This document shows positions 26,079-34,563 of a stretch of 64,000 nt of DNA, piece by piece. The position numbers were made by a program, and so were the translations under genes. Every line of letters starts with the position of its first letter. Position 1 is the first letter of the stretch. The stretch comes from Peristeroidobacter soli (lineage in GTDB: Bacteria; Pseudomonadota; Gammaproteobacteria; Steroidobacterales; Steroidobacteraceae): the NCBI RefSeq assembly GCF_004138485.1, contig NZ_RYEV01000007.1:124001-188000 (forward strand). The letters are read 5' to 3'. The notes beneath the pieces are model-generated. The model did no database searches. It had not been told where the DNA came from and saw nothing but the letters and a program-made list of their open reading frames with translations.

Positions 26079-27299
26079 ATGAGCACACTTCCTCCTGGCA
26101 ACGAACCGATTCTGCTGGCTTTCTCCGGCGGCCTGGACACGTCCTTCCTGGTGCCGTGGCTGTCGGAGAACTATAAGCGTCCGATCATCACGGTGACCGT
26201 CGACACCGGCGGTATCGATGCCGAAGCGGCGAAAGTGCTGGATCAGCGCGCGCGTGCGCTGGGCGCGAAGGATCACATCCTGGTCGAAGCGAAGCCGGCT
26301 TACTTCGAGCAGGTGATCAAGTACCTGATCATGGGCAATGTGAAGCGCGGCCAGATGTATCCGCTGTGCGTCGGCGCCGAGCGCGTCATGCAGGCGCAGA
26401 TCATTGCCGAATATGCGCGCAAGCTCGGCACCAAAGTCGTCGCGCACGGCTGCACGGCCGCCGGCAACGATCAGGTGCGCTTCGAAGTCGCGATCCGCAC
26501 GCTCGCGCCCGAGCTGACCATTCTCGCGCCGGTGCGCGATCAGGCGTTCAAGCGTCCGGATCAGCTGAAGTATCTGCAGGATCGGAATCTCACCATCCCG
26601 CCGTACGGCGCCGCCTATTCGGTGAATCGCGGCCTGTGGGGCGTGACCATCGGTGGTAAAGAGACGCTCACCTCCGACGGCAGCATTCCCGATCATGCAT
26701 GGGTGCTGTCGAAAGATGCGTACTCGAATCCGCAGGCGCCGGAAACTCACACCATCGGCTTCGAGAAGGGCATTCCTGCCAGCCTCGACGGCGTGAAGCT
26801 CGATGCGGTGAGCGTGATCGAGAAGGTGGAAGCGATCGGCGCGAAGTTCGGCGTCGGCCGCGGCATTCACCTGGGCGACACCATCATCGGCACCAAGGGC
26901 CGCGTGGCGTTCGAAGCGCCGGCCGCTGAAGTGCTGATCAGCGCGCATCGCGAGCTGGAAAAGCTGGTGATGACCGGCCGTCAGCAGCGCGTGAAGGAAA
27001 TGTTGTCCGGTCCGTACGGCGATCTGGTGCACGAAGGCCAGCACCTGGATCCGGTGTGCCGCGACATGGAAGCGCTGTTCGTGAACTCGCAGGCGCGCGT
27101 CACCGGCGAAGTGAAGGTGCAGTACCACCCGGGCAACGCGTTTGTCGCCGGCGTGACATCGCCCTACTCCATCATGGCCGCGTCCAAGGGCGTGTATGGC
27201 GAAGCGGCCGGTGAATGGACCGCCGCCGACGCGCTCGGCTTCTCGAAGATGGTCGGCCTGCCCGGCATGTTCTGGACCCGCGCGGGCCAGGGCAAGTAA
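26079..27299 (+). CDS. argG: argininosuccinate synthase
   Basis: 406 aa. ATP-pyrophosphatase loop AFSGGLDTSFLV near residue 15, then VVAHGCTAAGNDQVRFE, the aspartate/citrulline-binding region. Makes argininosuccinate from citrulline and aspartate. The second gene of the cluster, as in Bacteroidetes arginine clusters, whereas many gammaproteobacteria keep argG apart. The spacing to argR (65 nt) could hold a promoter, but no clear ARG box was seen there. Confidence 0.95.
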   Translation: MSTLPPGNEPILLAFSGGLDTSFLVPWLSENYKRPIITVTVDTGGIDAEAAKVLDQRARALGAKDHILVEAKPAYFEQVIKYLIMGNVKRGQMYPLCVGAERVMQAQIIAEYARKLGTKVVAHGCTAAGNDQVRFEVAIRTLAPELTILAPVRDQAFKRPDQLKYLQDRNLTIPPYGAAYSVNRGLWGVTIGGKETLTSDGSIPDHAWVLSKDAYSNPQAPETHTIGFEKGIPASLDGVKLDAVSVIEKVEAIGAKFGVGRGIHLGDTIIGTKGRVAFEAPAAEVLISAHRELEKLVMTGRQQRVKEMLSGPYGDLVHEGQHLDPVCRDMEALFVNSQARVTGEVKVQYHPGNAFVAGVTSPYSIMAASKGVYGEAAGEWTAADALGFSKMVGLPGMFWTRAGQGK

Positions 27300-27342
27300 C
27301 AGAGTTTTTTTCAACGTCTCAACAGGTGCATCGAACACAGCC

Positions 27343-28425
27343 ATGAAGACAGTAGTCGTCGACAAGATCGCGTCCATCACCCAGGCTCTAAACCTGGGGC
27401 ATGAGTTGCGCGTCGCCACCGACAACATTCCTTGCGAGGAAGGCGTGGTGCTGGTTGTCGAGATCCTCAACAACAAGTCGACTTACAACACCCTGGAGCT
27501 GACCAGCGGCCGCATGGCCAAGGTCGCCAAGGGCGACGTCATCGTCGGCGCGCTCGGCCATCGCCAGGCGCTGTTCGGCTACTCGGGTCATTTGCCGACC
27601 TCGGTGAAGGAAGGCGACATCATCCAGGTGCTGAACATCGGCGGCGTGCTGGGCGTGGTCGAATCGGTGAACCCTGAGAAGGGCACGCCGTTCAACGCGC
27701 GCGTCATCGGCGTGGTGTTGCAGTTCCCGTATCTGGGCGAGCGCATCGGCGTGCCGGCGCGCATCGGCTACCGCCGTCTCGACTACAACGCGACCGTGAA
27801 TACGCGGAATGTGCCGGTCGTGGCGCTCGCGGGCACTTGTATGGAAGCGGGCAAGACCGCGGCCGCTTGCGCCATCGTCGCTCGCATGCGGCATCGGGGC
27901 TTGAACGTGCATGCGTTCAAGGCCACCGGTGTTTCTTTGCGTCGTGACATTCTGGCGATGGAAGATGCCGGCGCCACCAAGAGCATGATCTTCACCGATC
28001 TCGGCGTCGTCACGACCACTGCGAAGACGGGTCCGGCGATCACGCGCGCGCTGCTGACGGAAATGTCCCAAGGCGAGCCCGATGTGATCGTGTTCGAGCT
28101 CGGTGACGGCATCCTCGGCGCGTACGGCGTCGAAGCGATTCTGTCGTCGCAGGATATTCGTGCCGCGCTGACGTCGGTCGTGCTGTCGGCGAACGATCCG
28201 GTCGCGGCGTGGGGCGGCGTGAAGCTGCTTCGCGAACAGTTCGGTATCGAGCCGTCGGTCGTCACCGGCCCGGCGACCGACAACGCGGTCGGCGTCAACA
28301 TCATCAAGGACAAGTTCGGCGTGGCTGCGTTCAACGCCATCACCGATGGCGCGGCGCTGGGCGACTGCGTGATCGATTCCTTGAAATTGACCCCGAAGAC
28401 CAAGGCGGCGGTGAGCGAAGAATGA
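27343..28425 (+). CDS. P-loop protein of the arginine cluster, DUF1611-like (function unassigned)
   Basis: 360 aa from ATG 27343 (MKTVVVDKIASI). N-terminal domain (about 1-150) of beta-rich character (KGDVIVGALGHRQALFGYSG); C-terminal P-loop domain with Walker A GTCMEAGKTAA at 164-174, KATGVSLRRDILAMEDAGA and DVIVFELGDGILGAYG (247-262). The layout resembles DUF1611 / BioD-like SIMIBI proteins. A DUF1611 member, DgcN, is reported as a D-glutamate N-acetyltransferase, so an N-acylglutamate-forming role in this cluster is attractive but unproven. It overlaps argC by ATGA, so it is translationally coupled to the pathway. The family assignment is by eye. Confidence 0.6.
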   Translation: MKTVVVDKIASITQALNLGHELRVATDNIPCEEGVVLVVEILNNKSTYNTLELTSGRMAKVAKGDVIVGALGHRQALFGYSGHLPTSVKEGDIIQVLNIGGVLGVVESVNPEKGTPFNARVIGVVLQFPYLGERIGVPARIGYRRLDYNATVNTRNVPVVALAGTCMEAGKTAAACAIVARMRHRGLNVHAFKATGVSLRRDILAMEDAGATKSMIFTDLGVVTTTAKTGPAITRALLTEMSQGEPDVIVFELGDGILGAYGVEAILSSQDIRAALTSVVLSANDPVAAWGGVKLLREQFGIEPSVVTGPATDNAVGVNIIKDKFGVAAFNAITDGAALGDCVIDSLKLTPKTKAAVSEE

Positions 28426-29486
28426 GCGACGCGAAGATTCCGGTCATTGTTCTCGGCGGCACCGGCTATGTGTCGGGCGAGCTGCTGCGCCTGATCGCCG
28501 CGCATCCGCGTCTGGAGCTGAAGGCCATTCTTTCGGACAGCCAGCCCGGCGAGCCGGTGGCGAAGTTTTTTGCCCACCTGGCGCCGATCTATCCGGAGCT
28601 GAAGTTCTCCAGTCTGGACGAAGTGAAACAGCTGGTCGGCACGCTGCCGACCTCGGCGGTGGTGTCGGCGGCTCCGCATGGCGTGGCCGCCAAGCTCATC
28701 GACGACATCCTCACCGCGGCCGAAGCGAAAGGCACGAAGCCGCGTGTCATCGACATTTCCGCCGATTATCGCTACAGCACGGCCAGCGCCTATGAAGCAG
28801 TGTACAAGCATGCGCACGGTGCGCCGAATCGAATCGCGCAGTTCAGCTGCGCGGTGCCGGAACACCTGAACAAGCTCACGACGCCGCACGTGGCGCATCC
28901 GGGCTGCTTCGCGACGGCGGTGTTGCTGTCGAGCGTACCGTTGTTGTCGCTGGGCTTGGTCGAGCCGCGTTTGTTTGCTGCTGGCATCACGGGTAGCACG
29001 GGCTCGGGCCGTACGCCTGGCGCGGGCACTCATCATCCGCAACGTCACAGCGATCTGTACGCGTACAATCCGTTGTCACATCGGCACACGCCGGAGATCG
29101 CGGCGCTGGCGCAGGTGGCCTCGCAAGTGCCGGCGGAGTTCAACTTCGTTCCGCACTCCGGTCCGTTCGCACGCGGCATTCATGTCACGGTGCAGGCGAA
29201 GGCGCTGAAGCCGATCAAGACGCCCGAGCTGCTCGAGGCGCTGAAGGGCTTCTACGCCGGCCGGCCTTTCGTCCGTGTCGTCGGCGAGATGCCTCATGTA
29301 AAAGACGTCGCGACCAGCAACTACGCGTTCCTGAGCGCGGCAGCCAACGGGGAATCGGTCGCGGTGATGTGCGCCATCGACAACCTGGTGAAGGGCGCAG
29401 CCGGCGGCGCGTTGCAATGGTTGAATCGCGTGTTCGACCTGGACGAGACCACTGGCTTGACCACACCGGCGGCGGGCTGGACTTAA
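28422..29486 (+). CDS. argC: N-acyl-gamma-glutamyl-phosphate reductase
   Basis: 354 aa from ATG 28422, overlapping the previous stop (ATGA); the frame opens further upstream but only as a shadow. Rossmann motif LGGTGYVSGELLRL, catalytic Cys162 in AHPGCFATAVLL, and HRHTPEI later. Reduces N-acyl-glutamyl phosphate to the semialdehyde with NADPH. Whether the acyl group is acetyl or succinyl cannot be read here and depends on the transcarbamylase discussed below. Confidence 0.93.
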   Translation: MSDAKIPVIVLGGTGYVSGELLRLIAAHPRLELKAILSDSQPGEPVAKFFAHLAPIYPELKFSSLDEVKQLVGTLPTSAVVSAAPHGVAAKLIDDILTAAEAKGTKPRVIDISADYRYSTASAYEAVYKHAHGAPNRIAQFSCAVPEHLNKLTTPHVAHPGCFATAVLLSSVPLLSLGLVEPRLFAAGITGSTGSGRTPGAGTHHPQRHSDLYAYNPLSHRHTPEIAALAQVASQVPAEFNFVPHSGPFARGIHVTVQAKALKPIKTPELLEALKGFYAGRPFVRVVGEMPHVKDVATSNYAFLSAAANGESVAVMCAIDNLVKGAAGGALQWLNRVFDLDETTGLTTPAAGWT

Positions 29487-29528
29487 AGGATCGGCCGGCG
29501 ACCCTGCCGGCGGCTTTCAAACGAGAAC

Positions 29529-30707
29529 ATGAGTTCGATGAGCAATTCAGTAGCCACTTCCAACGCACCGGCCGATCATCTCGCGCCGGTCTACGCGCAG
29601 TTTCCGTTGCAGATCACGGACGCGCGCGGCGTCTTCTTGCACAAGCCCGATGGCGGCAAGGTGCTGGATCTCTATGGCGGTCACGCCGTGGCGGCGCTCG
29701 GTTACGGCCATCCGCGCTGGGTCGAAGCGCTGACCGAGCAAGCCAAGTCGCTTTGTTTCCAGAGCAATGCCGTTGCGCTCGACGTGCGCCGTCGCGCGGC
29801 GACTCGTCTGGCGAAGTTTGCGGGCCTCGGGCTCGACACCGTGTTCTTCGTGAACTCGGGCGCGGAAGCGAATGAAAACGCGCTCAAGCTCGCCTGCAAA
29901 ATGACCGGTGGCACGCAAGTGATCGCGGTCGAAGGCAGCTTCCATGGTCGTACCGCCGCCGCTGGCGCGGTGACCTGGGGCGCGGACAAGAAGTGGTACG
30001 GCTTCCCGAGCACGCCATTCGAAGTGAAGTTCATCAAGCCGACGACCCCCGCGGCCGAACTGAGCACGCTGATCAACGATCAGACGGCCGCCGTCATCGT
30101 GGAACCCGTGCAGGGTGTGGCTGGCGCGCTCGACCTGCCCAAGGAGTTCCTGCAGGCCCTGCGCTTCCGCTGCAGCGAGAACGGCAGCGTGCTGATCTTC
30201 GACGAAGTCCAGTGCGGCTTCGGGCGCACGGGCTATCCGTTCGCCGCCAACCTGTATGGAGTGACGCCTGACATCATCACCACCGCGAAAGCGCTGGGCG
30301 GCGGCTTCCCGGTGTCGGCCATGATGGTCGCGGATCATGTCGCGCCGTATTTGAAGATGGACTCGCTGGGCACGACGTTCGGCGGCGGCCCGATGGCCTG
30401 CGCCATCGTCGAAGCCGTCATCGACATCATCGAATCCGAAAACCTGTTGCAGAACGTTCAGCAGCGCTCGGCGGAAATCCGCGAGACCTGCATGGTCGGT
30501 CCGGTGATCGGCTCGCAAGGCGCCGGCTTGCTGCTGGGCCTGCGCACCTCGCGTCCGGCAAAGGATGTGCAGGCGGAACTGTTGAAGCTGGACATTCTCA
30601 CCGGCACCAGCGCCGATCCCAACATCCTGCGCATCCTGGCACCGTTCGTATTAGAAAGTGAGCATGTCGAGTTGCTGCGCAAAGCACTCGCTCGACTGCC
30701 GAAATGA
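29529..30707 (+). CDS. argD: acylornithine aminotransferase
   Basis: 392 aa. Class III PLP aminotransferase: FVNSGAEANENALKLA (phosphate cup), SFHGRTAAAGAVT, LIFDEVQCGFGRTGY (Asp to the PLP ring) and TTAKALGGGFPVSAM with the Schiff-base Lys. It converts the N-acyl glutamate semialdehyde to N-acylornithine using glutamate. The ATG start gives an N-terminal Ser/Asn-rich leader of about 15 residues; a start at the internal Met5 is possible. Confidence 0.93.
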   Translation: MSSMSNSVATSNAPADHLAPVYAQFPLQITDARGVFLHKPDGGKVLDLYGGHAVAALGYGHPRWVEALTEQAKSLCFQSNAVALDVRRRAATRLAKFAGLGLDTVFFVNSGAEANENALKLACKMTGGTQVIAVEGSFHGRTAAAGAVTWGADKKWYGFPSTPFEVKFIKPTTPAAELSTLINDQTAAVIVEPVQGVAGALDLPKEFLQALRFRCSENGSVLIFDEVQCGFGRTGYPFAANLYGVTPDIITTAKALGGGFPVSAMMVADHVAPYLKMDSLGTTFGGGPMACAIVEAVIDIIESENLLQNVQQRSAEIRETCMVGPVIGSQGAGLLLGLRTSRPAKDVQAELLKLDILTGTSADPNILRILAPFVLESEHVELLRKALARLPK

Positions 30708-30750
30708 CTCATCGATCCAGGTGAGTCGCCAACACACCGAGCAATAACTT

Positions 30751-31749
30751 ATGAATCGTTTTCTAGATCTGGGCGATTTTCCGCGCGAGCAAGTGAAAGA
30801 CCTGCTGGGTCTCGCCGCTCGCCTGCAGCAGACACCGCAACCGCAGGCACTGGCGGGCAAGGTGCTCGGCCTGCTGTTCTTGAATCCCTCGCTACGTACG
30901 CTTGCTTCGTTCCAAAGCGCGATGATGCGTCTCGGCGGTACCGCCGTCGTCATCACGCCGGGCCAGGGCACGTGGCAGATGGAAACTCGCTCCGGTGCGA
31001 TTATGAATGGCGCCGCGGCCGAGCACGTGCGTGAAGCCGTGCCCGTGCTCGCTTCGTACTGCGACGCCATTGGTATTCGCATGTTCGCCGAGCATCGCAA
31101 CCTCGCCTCCGATCTGGCCGAGACCGGCTTCCGCATGATGGCGGATCTTTGTGACAAACCGCTGGTGAACATGGAATCGGCGATGGCGCATCCCTGTCAG
31201 GCGCTGGCCGACTGGCACACGATGGATGAGCTGCGCGTGCCGGAGAAAGGCAAGTTCGTGTTGAGCTGGGCCAATCATCCGCGCGCGCTGCCGCTGGCCG
31301 TGCCGTCATCGACCGTTCACATGGCGGCAATGCGCGGCATGGAAGTCGTCGTGTTGCGTCCGGAGGGTTTCGCGCTGCCCGAACCCATCATGGAAAAAGC
31401 ACGACAGGCCGCCAAGGCGTCGGGCGGTTCCGTACGCGAGACCGAGAATCGCGCCGAGGCACTCGATGGCGCTCACGTGATCTATGCAAAGGAATGGGGC
31501 TCGCCGCAATATTACGGCGACGACGCGGCCGACAAACGCCTGCGCGAGGACTTGAGCGACTGGTGCGTGAAGGAGAGCTGGTTCCGGGCGACGGATCCTG
31601 GCTGTCATTTCATGCATTGCTTGCCGGTTCGGCGTAATGTCGCGGTGGCCGACGAAGTGCTCGACGGTCCGCGCAGCGTCGTCATTCGTGAAGCGTTCAA
31701 TCGCATGGTCGTGCAGATGGCGGTCCTGTACCGGCTGCTCCGAGGCTGA
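30751..31749 (+). CDS. argF': N-acylornithine carbamoyltransferase (ArgF'-type, acyl specificity unclear)
   Basis: 332 aa. Carbamoyl-phosphate loop FLNPSLRTLASF (S47-L48-R49-T50) instead of STRTR of ornithine transcarbamylases; W75, E142, H176, K247 and HCLPVRRNV (R294) match acylornithine transcarbamylases. Compared from memory with Xanthomonas AOTCase, its acetyl-selecting Glu92 is Ala90 here and its carboxylated Lys302 is Ala298. The stretch SWANHPRALPLAV looks closer to the Bacteroides succinylornithine enzyme, which has Pro at the Glu92 position. So the enzyme surely carbamoylates an N-acylated ornithine; which acyl group is open. Confidence 0.88.
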   Translation: MNRFLDLGDFPREQVKDLLGLAARLQQTPQPQALAGKVLGLLFLNPSLRTLASFQSAMMRLGGTAVVITPGQGTWQMETRSGAIMNGAAAEHVREAVPVLASYCDAIGIRMFAEHRNLASDLAETGFRMMADLCDKPLVNMESAMAHPCQALADWHTMDELRVPEKGKFVLSWANHPRALPLAVPSSTVHMAAMRGMEVVVLRPEGFALPEPIMEKARQAAKASGGSVRETENRAEALDGAHVIYAKEWGSPQYYGDDAADKRLREDLSDWCVKESWFRATDPGCHFMHCLPVRRNVAVADEVLDGPRSVVIREAFNRMVVQMAVLYRLLRG

Positions 31750-31797
31750 TTTTTTCCGCTCGTTCTTTGTCACTCCTCACTTGTAAGGAATATTGCC

Positions 31798-32718
31798 GTG
31801 GTGCTTCGCTCTGATCCCTCCGTTGCCGTTCGCGCTCTGCGCAGCGCCGCACCGTACATTCGCATGTACAAGGGCAAGGTGTTCGTCATCAAGGCCAGCG
31901 GCGGTGTGTTCGGCGACATCGAGTCGACCCGTACGCTGATCGAACAAGTCGCGATCCTGCATCAGGTCGGCATTCGCGTCGTGCTCGTGCACGGCGGCGG
32001 TCCGCAGCTGTCGCAGATTCAAGAGTCCTTGGGGATCACGCCGCGCATGGTCGCTGGCCGTCGCGTCACCGACGAGAAGTCCATGGAAGTCACCAGCATG
32101 GTGCTCAACGGCCTGGTGAACACTCAGATTCTCGGCATCTGCCGCGAGCTGGATATCGCCGCCGTCGGCGTGAGCGGCGTCGATGCGGGCCTGGTCCGCG
32201 CTCACAAGCGCCCGCCGGTGAAGGTCGAAGGCGAAACTGTGGACTATGGTTTCGTTGGCGACATCGATCTGATCGACGCGAAAGTGCTCCAGCAGTTGCT
32301 GGACGACGGCTTGATGCCGGTCGTGAGCCCGGTGTCCGCCGATGACCAGGGCACGCTGCTGAACATCAACGCGGACACGGTCGCGGCTGGTATCGGCGCG
32401 GCACTGAAGGCCGAGAAGTTGATGTTGGTGACCGGCGCGCCCGGCATTCTCGAGTCGCTGGAGGATCCGCGTTCCATCATTTCGTACACGGATCTCGCCG
32501 GCCTGCAGAAGCTCAAGGATCAGGGCAGCCTGAAGGACGGCATGCTGCCGAAGGCGAAGGCCATCGAAGAAGCGATCCGCGGCGGCGTGCGTCGCGTGCA
32601 CGTGATTTCGTACAAGAGCACCGACAGCATCCTGGCCGAAGCGTTCACCAACGAAGGCACCGGCACGCTGGTCGTCGAGAACATCAGCGCGCTGAGCCCG
32701 GCCGAGCAACATGCATAA
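31798..32718 (+). CDS. argB: N-acylglutamate kinase
   Basis: 306 aa; GTG start at 31798 behind GTAAGGA. Amino-acid kinase fold with VIKASGGVFGD, VLVHGGGPQLSQ, INADTVAAGIGAALKAEKLM and GVRRVHVIS. Phosphorylates the gamma-carboxylate of N-acylglutamate. The canonical N-terminal KxGG appears as KASGG. Followed by an 11-bp hairpin before argH. Confidence 0.93.
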   Translation: MVLRSDPSVAVRALRSAAPYIRMYKGKVFVIKASGGVFGDIESTRTLIEQVAILHQVGIRVVLVHGGGPQLSQIQESLGITPRMVAGRRVTDEKSMEVTSMVLNGLVNTQILGICRELDIAAVGVSGVDAGLVRAHKRPPVKVEGETVDYGFVGDIDLIDAKVLQQLLDDGLMPVVSPVSADDQGTLLNINADTVAAGIGAALKAEKLMLVTGAPGILESLEDPRSIISYTDLAGLQKLKDQGSLKDGMLPKAKAIEEAIRGGVRRVHVISYKSTDSILAEAFTNEGTGTLVVENISALSPAEQHA

Positions 32719-32739
32719 CGCAGCCACGTCACTGTTTTC

Positions 32740-32764
32740 AGGAAGCTCGCTTCGCGAGCTTCCT
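32740..32764 (+). terminator. hairpin between argB and argH
   Basis: AGGAAGCTCGC (32740-32750) / GCGAGCTTCCT (32754-32764), 11-bp perfect stem with a 3-nt loop, 22 nt after the argB stop. No T-run follows, so it may stabilise the mRNA 3' end or partly attenuate rather than terminate. Confidence 0.5.
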
Positions 32765-32844
32765 GGTAGAAACATTGCTGTGATGTCTACATTGTCCTGC
32801 TTTGGCAGCTCGCGCAATGGGGTGCCGATTATCGTGGTGGCGTC

Positions 32845-34032
32845 ATGAGCCGGCTCTGGGACAAAGGCGCGCCGCTCGACGAGCGGGTACTGCGTTACAC
32901 CGCCGGCGAAGATCATGCACTCGACAATCGCCTGGTCGAATACGACGCTCGCGCCTCGATCGCGCACGCCGAGATGCTCAATGCTCAAGGCCTGTTGTCA
33001 GCGACTGACCTCGAAGCCATTCGTCGCGGCCTGACCGAGATCGCGACCGAGCATGCCGCTGGCAACTGGCGCGTGCTGCTCGAACACGAGGACGGCCAGA
33101 CCGCGCTGGAAAACCTGCTGACCGAGCGCATCGGCGAGGCCGGCAAGCGCGTGCATCTGGCTCGTTCTCGTAATGATCAAGTGCTCACGGCGGTGCGCCT
33201 CTATCTGCGCGACGCCGTCGATGAATTGAAACAACGCACTGAAGTCGCCGCGCAATCGCTCGACGAACTTGCGGCGCGCGAAGGCGACGTCCCGTTGCCG
33301 GGCTACACTCACATGCAGCAGGCGATGCCCAGCTCGGTGAAATTGTGGGCCGGCGGCTTCGCCGCCGAGTTGCGCGATGACGCCGAAGGCTTGCAGCAGG
33401 TGCACCGTCGCTTGCAGAAGAGCCCGCTCGGTTCCGCCGCGGGTTATGGCTCACCGAATCTGCCCATCGATCGGGAAGCGACCGCGAAGAAACTGGCGTT
33501 TGCATCGGTTCAACAGCCGGTGACGTCAGTGCAGCTGTCGCGCGGCAAAGCCGAAGCTCAGCTGTTGTTCGAAATCTCGCTGGTGATGCAGGACGTGGCG
33601 CGACTCGCCTCTGATCTGTTGTTGTTCTACACGCAGGAGTTCTCGTTCGTCGCGCTGCCGGACGCCTTCACGACCGGCTCGTCGATCATGCCCCAGAAGC
33701 GCAATCCCGACGTGTTCGAGCTGATCCGCGGCCGCAGTGCCAGCGCGCAGGCTTGTTTGCTCGAAGTGATGGGCATCGTCGCTAAACTGCCCTCGGGCTA
33801 TCAGCGCGATCTGCAGCTGATCAAAGTGCCACTATTCCGTGGCATCGACCTGTGTCTGGATACGCTGGGCATTCTGCCCTCGGCGCTGGCCGGCGTGACC
33901 TTCCGCAAGGATCGCATCCGGCTCGACCCGTCGATTCACGCCGCCGCGGAAGCGAATGAGCTGGTGGTCAAGGAAGGAATCTCTTTCCGCGAAGCTTATA
34001 GACGCATCGGGGACAAGTTGCGTAAATCGTAG
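32845..34032 (+). CDS. argH: argininosuccinate lyase (short form)
   Basis: 395 aa, ATG 32845. Fumarase/ASL superfamily: LARSRNDQVLTAVRLYLRD, PGYTHMQQAMPSS and the signature GSSIMPQKRNPD with catalytic Ser. It splits argininosuccinate to arginine and fumarate. E. coli ArgH is 457 aa; here the chain stops right after GISFREAYRRIGDKLRKS, so the last roughly 55 residues of domain 3 are missing. The catalytic motifs are intact. Last gene of the cluster, no argE-type deacylase present. Confidence 0.92.
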   Translation: MSRLWDKGAPLDERVLRYTAGEDHALDNRLVEYDARASIAHAEMLNAQGLLSATDLEAIRRGLTEIATEHAAGNWRVLLEHEDGQTALENLLTERIGEAGKRVHLARSRNDQVLTAVRLYLRDAVDELKQRTEVAAQSLDELAAREGDVPLPGYTHMQQAMPSSVKLWAGGFAAELRDDAEGLQQVHRRLQKSPLGSAAGYGSPNLPIDREATAKKLAFASVQQPVTSVQLSRGKAEAQLLFEISLVMQDVARLASDLLLFYTQEFSFVALPDAFTTGSSIMPQKRNPDVFELIRGRSASAQACLLEVMGIVAKLPSGYQRDLQLIKVPLFRGIDLCLDTLGILPSALAGVTFRKDRIRLDPSIHAAAEANELVVKEGISFREAYRRIGDKLRKS

Positions 34033-34065
34033 CTTCCGGCCAACCGCTAACCGCCAACCACCGTC

Positions 34066-34503
34066 ATGTCCATCTGGTTCAAACCCTACACGCTCGCCGA
34101 TCTCACTGTGCGCATCGGCATGGCGGAACATCTGGGCATCGAGTTCACCGAGCTCGGCCCGGATTATTTGCGCGGTCGCATGCCGGTCGACCATCGCACT
34201 CATCAACCCTACGGCATCCTGCACGGCGGCGCATCGGTTGTTCTGGCGGAAACATTGGGCAGCTACGCGGCCATGCTGACGACGGACCCGAGCAAATATC
34301 GCTGCCTGGGCCAGGAGATCAACGCCAACCACATCCGCGGCGTCGCCAGCGGTTTCGTGATCGGCACCGCGCGCCCGGTTCATCTCGGCCGCCGCAGTCA
34401 CGTCTGGGAGATTCGTATCACCGACGAGCGCGACAAGCTGGTGTGCATTTCCCGCCTGACCATGGCGGTCATGGAGATCGAACAGCAGGGCGCAACCACC
34501 TAG
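34066..34503 (+). CDS. hotdog-fold acyl-CoA thioesterase (PaaI/YdiI type)
   Basis: 145 aa. Hotdog motif PYGILHGGASVVLAETLGSY with the HGG and catalytic Glu, and GQEINANHIRG. Matches YdiI/MenI/PaaI thioesterases that hydrolyse acyl- or aroyl-CoA. Starts 33 nt after argH; may be co-transcribed but with no obvious pathway link. Confidence 0.88.
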   Translation: MSIWFKPYTLADLTVRIGMAEHLGIEFTELGPDYLRGRMPVDHRTHQPYGILHGGASVVLAETLGSYAAMLTTDPSKYRCLGQEINANHIRGVASGFVIGTARPVHLGRRSHVWEIRITDERDKLVCISRLTMAVMEIEQQGATT

Positions 34504-34551
34504 GTTGTCCTCGAAGCTGTCATGGATGACCCATGCCCGGGAAGGGTCCTT

Positions 34552-34557
34552 TATAAT
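34552..34557 (+). promoter_or_regulatory. -10 element (TATAAT) just before lptM
   Basis: A perfect TATAAT ends 6 nt before the lptM ATG at 34564. The predicted start of transcription falls on or next to the initiation codon, so a leaderless transcript is possible. No convincing -35 lies 17 nt upstream. Confidence 0.5.
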
Positions 34558-34563
34558 GCGCGG

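Noticed and set aside
25968-27476. 502-aa minus-strand frame opposite argG
   Set aside because: Covers argG and parts of both neighbours; no recognisable domain; argG is certain.
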